Source of the DNA: CAYOKT01 sp964404605
GTDB taxonomy: Bacteria; Electryoneota; Electryoneia; Electryoneales; Electryoneaceae
Assembly (NCBI GenBank): GCA_964404605.1
Contig: CAYOKT010000029.1
Location: 1-31,147 of the forward strand
Direction of reading: 5' to 3'
DNA length: 31,147 bases
Every line of letters starts with the position of its first letter. Position 1 is the first letter of the stretch. The position numbers were made by a program, and so were the translations under genes. The notes under the pieces are model-generated. The model had not been told where the DNA came from. It ran no database searches and worked only from the letters and a program-made list of their open reading frames with translations. Shown here piece after piece: positions 14,970-22,756 of this stretch.

Positions 14970-16072
14970 GCGCCGATGCGGGCAAGCTGCGCCAGGGGAC
15001 GAATGTCACCCTGGGGAAGGAGCGGGTCGTTACGGATGACCTGTATATCGCCAGTGAAACCGCCCGGATCAGGGGGACGGTCGAGGGCGATCTCGCCGCC
15101 GCATGCCGCATTCTCGACCTCGAGGGCAGCGTCGCGGAGAACTTCTACGGCGCCGCGCAGACCATCAACCTCGACGGGGAGGTGAAGGGGGATGCCTGGG
15201 GTTTCGCCCAGATGATCAACATCCGGGCCGCTCTGCACAGCGGCTTCCGCGGCGCCGGCCAGGTTGTGCGCGTGGACAGCGAGGTCTTCGGTGATGTCAT
15301 GGTGGGCGCGGCCGATGTGGAGATCGGCCCCGAGGCGGTGATCCACGGAACCCTGTACGTCGGGGCCAGACGACTCACCCTCGAGGGCGAGGTCCAGGGG
15401 GATGTGAAGGGTTGCGTGGAGGAAGCGACGATCGCCGGCCTGGTGACCGGGAACGTCAAGCTGAGCGTGGACGAACTCGTTCTCCGGCCTTCCGCCAGGA
15501 TCCAGGGGAACCTGGTCTACAAGAGTGAAGAGCCGCTCGAGGAGGACTGGTCCGGCCAGGTGGGCGGCAACATCATCTTCAAACAGCTCGAGGAAAAGGG
15601 AGAGCGGTCGGCCTGGCCCTGCCGCCTCCTGCTGCTGGCGAGCACCTACCTGTTCGCGGTGCTCCTCCTGGTGGCGTTCCGGCGCCGGTGCGCCGGCGGC
15701 CTGCAGCGATTCCGGGAGCAGGCCGGCAGCACCGCCCTCGTCGGCCTGCTGGCGCTGCTCGCGACGCCGGTGGCGGTGGCTCTCGCGCTGGTGCTGGTGG
15801 TCACCATCCCGGTGGCCCTGGTGCTGGCCGCTGTCTACGGGATTCTGCTCTACATCGGGTGGATCGCGGCGGCCCTGTTCCTCGGCGACCTCGTGCTGCG
15901 CCTGGCGGGGATGAAGGAGCCTTCGCTGTATCTCGGCGCCCTGGTGGGGGTGGTCATCGGGATGCTGCTGGCGATCGTTCCCTACCTCGGCGGGATCGTC
16001 TGCCTGGTGTTCGCCGTGGGCGGCATGGGGATGATCCTGAAGGAGGCGTACGGGGTGCTGAAAGCGGCCTGA
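14970..16072 (+). CDS. Bactofilin-like polymer-forming protein fused to a membrane domain (5' partial)
   Basis: The frame is open from the gap edge (first full codon at 14972) to the stop at 16070-16072, giving 366 visible residues; the true N terminus is missing. The first 200 or so show short repeating beta strands ending in hydrophobic-Gly turns (TVEGDL, EVKGDAW, VFGDVMVG, EVQGDVKG, VTGNVKL), the right-handed beta-helix pattern of bactofilins (polymer-forming cytoskeletal proteins). The rest has about four to five membrane segments between 15624 and 16060. Proteins with this two-part layout occur in many bacteria as envelope-associated factors of unknown role. A start inside the visible part, such as the GTG at 15182, is unlikely because the beta-helix pattern begins before it. 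Confidence 0.85.
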
Positions 16073-16110
16073 ACCTGTTTGCCGTAAGTGCGACGCCGCC
16101 GGCGGGGAGC

Positions 16111-16210
16111 NNNNNNNNNNNNNNNNNNNNNNNNNNNNNNNNNNNNNNNNNNNNNNNNNNNNNNNNNNNNNNNNNNNNNNNNNNNNNNNNNNNNNNNNNN
16201 NNNNNNNNNN
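16111..16210. other. Assembly gap (100 N)
   Basis: Exactly 100 N, again a nominal scaffold gap. It lies between the ends of two converging genes, and the left edge ends in a CCGCCGGCGG palindrome, so a hairpin or repeat may have broken the assembly. Confidence 0.98.
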
Positions 16211-16223
16211 GCCGGCCGTTCTG

Positions 16224-16805
16224 TCAGGGGTTGATGGTGGTACCGAGCACCTTGAGGAACTCCGCCAGCCAGGCGGGGTGCGCCGGCCAGGCGGGCGCGG
16301 TGACCAGGGTGCCGTCCACGTAGGCTCCGTCCACCGGGATCTCGACATATTCTCCGCCGGCGTTACTCACATCCGGGCCGCAGGCCGGGTAGGCGGTAAG
16401 TTTTTTCCCGTCGATCACCCGCGCGGCGGCGAGGACCTGGGCACCGTGGCAGATGGCCGCGATCGGCTTGCCCGCCCCGGCGAAGTGGCGGACCATCGCG
16501 ATCACCTTTTCGTTGAGCCGGATGTACTCCGGCGCGCGCCCGCCGCTGATCAGGAGGGCGTCGTAGTCCGCCGGGTCCACCTCGTCGAAGGAGGCGTTGA
16601 GCGCGAAGTTGTGCCCCGGCTTCTCGCTGTAGGTCTGGTCGCCCTCGAAGTCGTGGATCGCGGTGCGGATGGTCTGCCCCTTCTTCTTGTCGGGGCACAC
16701 CGCATGTACCTCGTGCCCGACCATCATCAGCGCCTGGAAGGGCACCATGATCTCGTAATCCTCGCCGTAATCGCCGACGAGTTGCAGGATTTTTTTCGCC
16801 GCCAT
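16224..16805 (-). CDS. DJ-1/PfpI family protein
   Basis: A 193-residue cytosolic protein of the DJ-1/PfpI superfamily. The nucleophile elbow is AAICHGAQ with Cys119 and His120, the acidic partner is probably Glu18 in GEDYEIM, and LLISGGRAPEYIR is the conserved strand-loop. It has the TAIHDFEGDQTYSEKPGHNF insert seen in the longer PfpI-like group. Family members include deglycases, proteases and stress proteins, so the reaction cannot be assigned from sequence. The ATG at 16805 has GAGGGG about 8 nt upstream. It lies 130 nt after the end of the DUF5916 gene on the same strand. Confidence 0.93.
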   Translation of the reverse strand: MAAKKILQLVGDYGEDYEIMVPFQALMMVGHEVHAVCPDKKKGQTIRTAIHDFEGDQTYSEKPGHNFALNASFDEVDPADYDALLISGGRAPEYIRLNEKVIAMVRHFAGAGKPIAAICHGAQVLAAARVIDGKKLTAYPACGPDVSNAGGEYVEIPVDGAYVDGTLVTAPAWPAHPAWLAEFLKVLGTTINP

Positions 16806-16934
16806 GGTACGTTTCCCCTCTGTTGTCCGTTGGTTTCGCGATGCCCCGCCCGGCCGCGTGAAGGGACGGGGAGGGCGTCCTCAACAAGGTAACACTCCGT
16901 TCCCGCGGTTGGAATGACTTCACCTGTTGCATGA

Positions 16935-19157
16935 TCACCCCCTGAAGGTCCACCGCAGCTTGACCACGACCTGGTTGCTGACCGGCTGGAGCGTCAGATA
17001 GTCGCGGCTTCCGATGGGGTGCTCCCAGCCGTTGTTCCAGACCAGGTACAGGTCATCGCCCGGCCGGAGGGTCCAGCGCAGGCGGGTGTTGGTTCCCAGG
17101 TTGCGCGATTCCGAGTCGTACTGGGTGTAGCTCGAGAAGATGAGGTCGGGCGTGAACGCGTAGGCCGCCTTGAGCTGCCACAGGCGCTGGATGAAGTCCC
17201 CTTCGGGGAGATGCCCGTAGTCGTTCTCGGCCTGGAGTTCGAGCTGGAGGTGGCCGTGGAGCGTGGTGTAGGTGATGAAGCTCTCCCACTGGGCGAGCGT
17301 TCCGGTGTAGAAGTCTCCGAACCACACGGTGGAGCCGATCCGCCACGGCCGATGGCGGGAGGACTGGGCCTCCACCCGGTAGCGGGTGAAGGGATAATCA
17401 CCGGGCGGGATCACCACCCCGTCGGCGATCTCGAAGGGGTCCTCCAGCCGCTCGAACTGGGGCGCGAAGTTGGCCTCGAGGTGTTCGCCCGACTCGGTCT
17501 GGGCGTTGAAGGGGGCGGTGAACAGGCGCCACGATTCGACATGCCCGCCCAGGTCCTCGACGTAGGTCAGGTAGGTCTCGAAGTAGAACTGCCGAACCCA
17601 GTCGAAGAGCCCTCCCTCGGGCCGCGGCTGGTAGGCCCCGCCCCCCTGGTACCAGCGTGTCCCCGGGCGCGGCAGGAACCCCAGCGCCGGATCGAGCCCG
17701 TCCCCGAACTCCTTGTAGATAAAGAAGAGATCCCACAGGTCATTGGGGTAATCCAGCTTGAGCCCCCACCCGGTCCGGCGGCCTTCGGGGGTGTCTCCGC
17801 CGGTCCACGCAGCCCACCCGCCGAGGGAGAGATTCTTGTCACTGCGGAAGGCCGACGTCTGCCACAGGGCGTCCACGCCCAACAGGGTGTTGCCGTGAAC
17901 GCCATCCGGGTCGCCGTCGGTGACGATGGTGCCCACCGTGAGGTAATCGGTGAGGTCGCAGGTCGCCCGCCCCGCGAACAGGTTGGTGCGCTCCGTGAAG
18001 GCGCTGCGGCCCGTGGCCGCATCCAGCGCCGCGAGGCTCCACTTGCCCACCTGTCCGAGGACCTTGACCCCGCCAAGCAGCGGCACCTGCCGGCCATGGT
18101 ACAGCCCGACCCGGCGCGAGAAGAAGGGGATGAAGTCCCTTCCAAGACCGGCGCCGAACGAGAACAGGTTGGACCCCTCGACGAAGAACGAGCGCTTCTC
18201 GGGGAAGAACAGCGGGAACCGCGTGAGGTTCACCTGGCGGTTGTCCACCTCGGTCTCGGCGAAGTCGCTGTTGAGCGTCAGGACCGCGGTGAGGTCCGAT
18301 GTCAGGTTGACCATGACGTCGAGGCCGCCATCCCCCTGGACGATGGGGTGCTCTGCCACGAGATCGGCTTCGCGGCGCACCAGGCCGTAGGGGCTGATGC
18401 TCAAGCCCTTCCCCTGCCGCAGCCCGTCCACACCCTCGAGCCGGCCGGCCCGGCTCAGGTCCTCCAGCCGCGCATCCAGGGTCGTCCCGGCCCAGCGCAG
18501 GGTCGTCCGGTCCCGCGCGACCCGCCGCTGGATGTTGAAGCCCCAGCCCACGGCGCCGGGCGTGAAACGGAGGGTCTGGGCCGGGATGCGGATCTCGGCG
18601 GTCCAGCCGTCCGGTGTGCGCCGGGTCCGGGCGTCCCAGATTCCATCCCAGTCGTTGGAAACGTCCTCCGACCCCGAGATCAGCCCGTCGAGCCGCGCGC
18701 CGGCCGCATTGATCTCGAAGTAGTAGCCGCGCCGGCGGTCACCGAAGGTGTCGAGCACCAGCGCCACCGTCTCGTCGCCGTACAGGTTGCCGTCGCGCTG
18801 CATGGTGTGAACCGCGATCCGCGCCGGGTCCGGGTCGAAGCACTTCACCCCGATGTAGAGGTTCCGGTCGTCCACGACCACCAGGACCTCGGTCCGGTAC
18901 GGTGTGGGCTCACCCGGGTGGGGCTCCTGCTGGGTCAGGTCGGGGATGACCCCCGCGTCGCGCCATGCGGGTTCATCGAGCACTCCGTCGAGCCGGATCC
19001 CGCCCTCCGCGCGGCCCGCCTTCACGACCGGCGGGGTTTCCGCCGCGGCGCCTGCCGCCCCGTAGCCGAAGGCGAAGGCGGGCAGCCGTGCCACTCCCGC
19101 AAGTCCCAGCACCAGGGCGAATCCCGTCGTCAACCATACACGGTTCATGAAGGCCAT
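16935..19157 (-). CDS. DUF5916-type outer-membrane barrel with N-terminal CBM9-like domain
   Basis: A 740-residue exported protein. Residues 1-38 are a signal peptide (NRVWLTTGFALVLGLAG...). An N-terminal domain resembling CBM9-like dehydrogenase/cellulose-binding folds follows (IRLDGVLDEPAWRDAG, about 52-220). The rest is rich in alternating aromatic strands typical of a beta barrel and ends in VVVKLRWTFRG. The segment NSDFAETEVDNRQVNLTRF, then FPEKRSFFVEG, is characteristic of the DUF5916 group. Function is unknown; a surface role in binding or import of polymers is plausible. The ATG at 19157 follows GGGGTGG, and a second ATG (19148) is 9 nt downstream. A 48-bp segment in the signal-peptide region matches an intergenic repeat at 26117-26164. 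Confidence 0.88.
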   Translation of the reverse strand: MAFMNRVWLTTGFALVLGLAGVARLPAFAFGYGAAGAAAETPPVVKAGRAEGGIRLDGVLDEPAWRDAGVIPDLTQQEPHPGEPTPYRTEVLVVVDDRNLYIGVKCFDPDPARIAVHTMQRDGNLYGDETVALVLDTFGDRRRGYYFEINAAGARLDGLISGSEDVSNDWDGIWDARTRRTPDGWTAEIRIPAQTLRFTPGAVGWGFNIQRRVARDRTTLRWAGTTLDARLEDLSRAGRLEGVDGLRQGKGLSISPYGLVRREADLVAEHPIVQGDGGLDVMVNLTSDLTAVLTLNSDFAETEVDNRQVNLTRFPLFFPEKRSFFVEGSNLFSFGAGLGRDFIPFFSRRVGLYHGRQVPLLGGVKVLGQVGKWSLAALDAATGRSAFTERTNLFAGRATCDLTDYLTVGTIVTDGDPDGVHGNTLLGVDALWQTSAFRSDKNLSLGGWAAWTGGDTPEGRRTGWGLKLDYPNDLWDLFFIYKEFGDGLDPALGFLPRPGTRWYQGGGAYQPRPEGGLFDWVRQFYFETYLTYVEDLGGHVESWRLFTAPFNAQTESGEHLEANFAPQFERLEDPFEIADGVVIPPGDYPFTRYRVEAQSSRHRPWRIGSTVWFGDFYTGTLAQWESFITYTTLHGHLQLELQAENDYGHLPEGDFIQRLWQLKAAYAFTPDLIFSSYTQYDSESRNLGTNTRLRWTLRPGDDLYLVWNNGWEHPIGSRDYLTLQPVSNQVVVKLRWTFRG
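19040..19087 (-). repeat. Repeat element inside the DUF5916 signal-peptide region
   Basis: 48 bases matching 26117-26164 at 42 of 48 positions, with no indel. In the gene it encodes LPAFAFGYGAAGAAA; the intergenic copy would read LPAFAFSYGVASAAA. The element therefore appears to have been taken into, or to have come from, the coding region around the signal cleavage site. Confidence 0.75.
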
Positions 19158-19519
19158 AGTTAATACCACCCCACGCGGGAAATCCACCCCTCCCCCGCGC
19201 AGGGCGTGTCCGTCAGCCGAAGAATGACGGGATTTTCGCATTTCAGGAACACGACGGCCGTTGCAGGGGCCCGGGGCTCGCCTCCGGTGACCCTCCGGCC
19301 CCCCGTTTCTCCGGAAGAACGAATGCCGCCCCCCGTTCTCCTGTCGGGGGATGCATTTGACCTGGGTAAAAAACCTCGCCGTCCAGCAGGTGTACTCTAT
19401 GGGTGAAACACGTTCATGCAGGAGGCGCGGTTCGCCGGGAGACGGCCGCTTCACCGGCGCGGGGCAGCCCGGCGGCTCCCCGCGGGCAATGCGGGAGCGG
19501 ACCCGCAACGAGGCGAGCG
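19158..19519. promoter_or_regulatory. Divergent region between the DUF5916 and polyferredoxin genes
   Basis: 362 bases that must hold leftward and rightward promoters. A TTGACC hexamer at 19357-19362 could be a -35 box for rightward transcription, but no good -10 lies at proper spacing. Positions 19261-19276 resemble the left arm of the palindrome at 192-223 (14 of 16). Nothing else is recognised. The rightward frame is open through much of this region, but its residues are low-complexity. Confidence 0.4.
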
Positions 19520-20902
19520 ATGATCCAGGTTCACTTATCGGAAATGGCATCGGGTGCCGGTAACGGAGACGAGCGTTCGGGGCGCGGAGTGGGGTCCGGC
19601 GGCGAAGCGGATGGGAGCGCAACGACCATGACGGATCTGCCTGCCGGCGACATGCAAGGCAGAGAGACCACGGCTGCGGGATCGCCGCGTTCCGCCGGCG
19701 CGCCGGACGCTGGTGTTGAGGCGCCCGCCTGGAAAGCGCCGCGCAGCGGCGTACCGGGGAGAGCAGCATCCCGGGCGGGAGGAAAAGACGGGGGCAACGG
19801 CGGAGAACCACGGGCGAAGAGGAAGCCCGGGCGGGCGGCCCACATCATCGAGTGGAGAGAAAACCGTTTCGCCCTCAAGGTGCGGCAGGGCTACACCTCC
19901 GGCTGGCGGCTGATGGTGCAGGGCGGGTTCACGTTTCTTTCGCTCCTCATGGGCTGGCAGTTCTACCGTTTCGTCCAGGCGGCGAAGGCGACGACACCCG
20001 GCCCGCTGCCCTACCGCCCGCCGGGGGTCGAGGGCTACCTGCCGATCAGCGGCCTGATGGGGGCGTTGGACTGGGCGTACCGGGGTGTGCTGAACGACAT
20101 CCATCCCGCGGCGACGATCCTCTTTCTCCTCTTCGTGCTGCTCTCGCTGACCCTGCGCAAGTCCTTCTGCGGCTGGATCTGTCCGGTCGGCTTCCTCTCC
20201 GAGTGGCTGGGGCGGTTCGGGCTGCTGGTGCTGAAGCGCCCCCTCCGGGTGCCGAAGTGGCTGGATGTTCCCCTGCGGAGTGTGAAATACCTGCTGCTGG
20301 CGTTCTTCGTGTTCGCCATCCTCGGGATGAGCCCGCAGGCGCTGCACGCCTTCATCGAGAGCCCGTACAACAAGGTCTCCGACATCAAGATGCTGGAGTT
20401 CTTCCTCACCCTGTCGGTGACCGGCGCGGTGGTCCTCGCGGCGCTGGCCGTGCTGTCGATTCCGATTCACAGTTTCTGGTGCCGTTACTTCTGTCCCTAC
20501 GGCGCGTTGATGGGGTTGGTGGCATGGCTCAGCCCGGCGCGGGTGCGCCGCGAAGCGAGCCTGTGCACCGACTGCGGCATCTGCGACAAGGTGTGCCCGG
20601 CGCGGCTGGAGGTGAGCCGGGCGAAATCGGTCGGCAACGTGGAGTGCATCGGCTGCACGGACTGCGTTGTCTCCTGCCCGGTGCCCGGCGCGCTGCGCTA
20701 CGGTACCCGGCGCCGGACGCTCGAGCCGCGGCGGATCGCGCTGATGATCGCGGGGGTTTTTCTCCTCGTCACCCTGTCCGCGCGGGTGGCGGGATGGTGG
20801 GGGAACTCCCTGAGCGATGAGGAGATCCGAACCCATGTGGCGAAGATGCACACCGGGGCCTACGGCCACCCGGGAATGGGGGAGAAGGAGGAGTCGAAAT
20901 GA
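19520..20902 (+). CDS. NapH/NosR-like membrane polyferredoxin (4Fe-4S binding)
   Basis: About 460 residues. After a long disordered Gly/Arg/Ala-rich N terminus (to about residue 108), the conserved part starts at HIIEWRENRFALKVRQG. It has about five membrane segments, two CxxxCP motifs typical of NapH/NosR/CcoG relatives (CGWICP, Cys217/Cys221; CRYFCP, Cys321/Cys325), and two cytoplasmic-type 4Fe-4S motifs (CTDCGICDKVCP and CIGCTDCVVSCP). Such proteins pass electrons between quinol and periplasmic or cytoplasmic partners. The start is uncertain: ATG 19520 has a GAGG upstream, while ATG 19628 (424 residues) has GGGAG. Its TGA overlaps the ATG of the next gene (ATGA), so the two are translated together. 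No nap, nos or cco structural gene is in the window. Confidence 0.88.
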   Translation: MIQVHLSEMASGAGNGDERSGRGVGSGGEADGSATTMTDLPAGDMQGRETTAAGSPRSAGAPDAGVEAPAWKAPRSGVPGRAASRAGGKDGGNGGEPRAKRKPGRAAHIIEWRENRFALKVRQGYTSGWRLMVQGGFTFLSLLMGWQFYRFVQAAKATTPGPLPYRPPGVEGYLPISGLMGALDWAYRGVLNDIHPAATILFLLFVLLSLTLRKSFCGWICPVGFLSEWLGRFGLLVLKRPLRVPKWLDVPLRSVKYLLLAFFVFAILGMSPQALHAFIESPYNKVSDIKMLEFFLTLSVTGAVVLAALAVLSIPIHSFWCRYFCPYGALMGLVAWLSPARVRREASLCTDCGICDKVCPARLEVSRAKSVGNVECIGCTDCVVSCPVPGALRYGTRRRTLEPRRIALMIAGVFLLVTLSARVAGWWGNSLSDEEIRTHVAKMHTGAYGHPGMGEKEESK

Positions 20903-22500
20903 GTGCGAAAACCGGGAACACCCGGCTTGAACTGACCCCCGGGACGAAGATTCTCGACCTGCTGCAAACCTACCCGTTCCTCGTCGACACACTGGGCGGG
21001 CTCTCGCCGCACTTCAAGGCGCTGAAGAGCCCGGTGATGCGGAACACGCTGGGGCGTGTCGCAACGTTGCAGCGGGCGGCGACCATGGGCGGCGTTTCCC
21101 TGGAGGAGCTGATGGAGACGATCGCCCGGGCGGTGCTGGAGCACACCGGCGAAACGCTGGAGGTGGCGGCGCCGGCGGGAGAACCGGCGGAGGCGGGCGG
21201 CGGGGAAGAGGGCGCCGGCAAGCTCGAGACGCTGAAGGGAATCATCCTCTCCCTGCACGCGGGCGAGGACCCGGAGGCGGCGAAGGCCCGGTTCGCGGAG
21301 CTGGTCCGTGACACCACGCCGGTGGAGATCGCCGAGATGGAACAGCAGCTCATCGGGGAGGGCCTGCCGGCGGAAGAGGTCAAGCGGCTGTGCGACGTGC
21401 ACACGCAACTGTTCCGTGAATCGCTGGACACGCAGGTGCGCCCGGACTTGAAGCCGGGGCACCCGGTGCACACGATGCTGGCGGAGAACGTCGAGATACA
21501 GAAGGTGATCGATCATATCCGCGGGCTGCTGGGCGAGGGGGATGGAACGCCGGACCCGGTGCGGCACGGGGAAGCCTGGGGCGCGATCACGGAGGCCCTG
21601 GACCGGCTCGCCGAGATCAACAAGCACTACCTGCGCAAGGAGAACCAGCTCTTCCCGGTGTTGGAGAAGAAGGGGTTCACCGGTCCTTCGCAGGTGATGT
21701 GGGCGATCCATGACGACGTCCGCGCGCTGCTCAAGCGGACGAAAGCCGCGCTTGAGGAGGGGAACGGGCAGGCGCTCGGCGAGGTCCTGCCGGAGCTGTT
21801 GCAGGTGGTGGCGGACATGATCTACAAGGAGGAGCACATCCTGATCCCCACCGCGCTGGACCTGCTGGAGCACGAGGACTGGGCGCGGATCCGCAAGGGC
21901 GAGGAGGAGATCGGCTTCGCTCTCGTCGAGCCGGGCGGGGAGTGGAGTCCGCGGATCAAGATCAACTATCCCGCCGCCGCGCCCGCCGCGGGGGATGCGG
22001 GCGGGGCGCCGCGGCCGGCTGCAACGCCGCCCGTCCCGCCACCGGCCCCGCCGGCCCCGGAACCCCCGGGGGTGCGGCCGGGGCGCATCCCGCTGGACAC
22101 GGGCGAGCTGACCTTCGAACAGGTCAACCTGGTTCTCACCCACCTGCCCGTGGAAATCTCCTTCGTGGACGAGAACGACGAGGTGAAGTACTACACCGGC
22201 GTCGAGGAGAAGATCTTCCCCCGCAGCCCGGGGGTGATCGGGCGCAAGGTGCAGAATTGCCACCCGCCGAAGAGTGTGCACCTGGTGAACCGGATTCTCG
22301 CGGACTTCCGTGCAGGGCGGCGGGATGTGGCCGAGTTCTGGATGGATGATTTCCAGGGCCGTTTCATTCATATCCGGTACTTCGCGGTGCGTGACCGGGC
22401 CGGGCGCTACCGCGGCACGCTGGAGGCGGTACAGGATGTGACCGCCATCCGCAAGCTGGAGGGGGAGAAGCGGCTGCTGGATGAGGAGTCCGGCGGCTGA
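20899..22500 (+). CDS. DUF1858-DUF438-hemerythrin-PAS protein
   Basis: A 533-residue soluble protein. Domains: a DUF1858-like module (about 10-75), a DUF438-like helical domain (110-180), a hemerythrin HHE domain (185-330) with likely di-iron ligands His188, His243, Glu248, His271 and His313, a Pro/Ala-rich linker (350-395), and a PAS-type domain (405-525) with the conserved VQNCHPPKSVH segment and WMDDFQGRFIHIRYFAVRD. Hemerythrin domains bind O2 or respond to NO, so this is probably a gas or redox sensor; there is no obvious enzymatic or DNA-binding output. It overlaps the polyferredoxin gene by 4 bp, which suggests physical partnership. This domain order is known in anaerobes, though its function is not settled. 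Confidence 0.9.
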   Translation: MSAKTGNTRLELTPGTKILDLLQTYPFLVDTLGGLSPHFKALKSPVMRNTLGRVATLQRAATMGGVSLEELMETIARAVLEHTGETLEVAAPAGEPAEAGGGEEGAGKLETLKGIILSLHAGEDPEAAKARFAELVRDTTPVEIAEMEQQLIGEGLPAEEVKRLCDVHTQLFRESLDTQVRPDLKPGHPVHTMLAENVEIQKVIDHIRGLLGEGDGTPDPVRHGEAWGAITEALDRLAEINKHYLRKENQLFPVLEKKGFTGPSQVMWAIHDDVRALLKRTKAALEEGNGQALGEVLPELLQVVADMIYKEEHILIPTALDLLEHEDWARIRKGEEEIGFALVEPGGEWSPRIKINYPAAAPAAGDAGGAPRPAATPPVPPPAPPAPEPPGVRPGRIPLDTGELTFEQVNLVLTHLPVEISFVDENDEVKYYTGVEEKIFPRSPGVIGRKVQNCHPPKSVHLVNRILADFRAGRRDVAEFWMDDFQGRFIHIRYFAVRDRAGRYRGTLEAVQDVTAIRKLEGEKRLLDEESGG

Positions 22501-22526
22501 CACCGTAAGGGCAGCCTTCGCACGAG

Positions 22527-22551
22527 CGTGAGAAAAGCGGTTTTGCTCACG
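22527..22551 (+). terminator. Imperfect hairpin after the hemerythrin-PAS gene
   Basis: Arms CGTGAG/CTCACG extended by AAA/TTT across one A-G mismatch, 26 nt after the stop. No T-tract follows, so termination is doubtful; it may only mark the operon end. Confidence 0.3.
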
Positions 22552-22741
22552 ATGACGGGGCCGACAACCCCCTGGCCGGAAATTCCCGGCATTTCCTTTT
22601 CCTCCTTGGAATCGTCCTTTTTCACGGCATACCTTTCAGGCACTCTTCACGTGAAACCGGCGGGCCGGTTCAGGCGAATCGGTCTACCGTGGGCCGGAGC
22701 GATGTTTCACCCTGTGACTCTTGTTGTGAGCATCTCTTACC

Positions 22742-22751
22742 AAGGAGGAGG
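22742..22751 (+). promoter_or_regulatory. Strong Shine-Dalgarno of the porin gene
   Basis: AAGGAGGAGG contains the complete anti-16S complement AGGAGG at near-optimal spacing from ATG 22757. Other genes here have weaker sites. It decides the start over the in-frame TTG at 22754. Confidence 0.85.
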
Positions 22752-22756
22752 TATTG

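Noticed and set aside
14970..15182. Taking the GTG at 15182 as the start of the bactofilin-like gene
   Set aside because: The frame is open back to the gap and its translation already shows the beta-helix repeat pattern, so the gene must begin in the gap.
17019..19163. 714-codon open frame opposite the DUF5916 gene
   Set aside because: The minus-strand protein has a signal peptide and barrel pattern; the opposite frame has neither and is compositionally biased.
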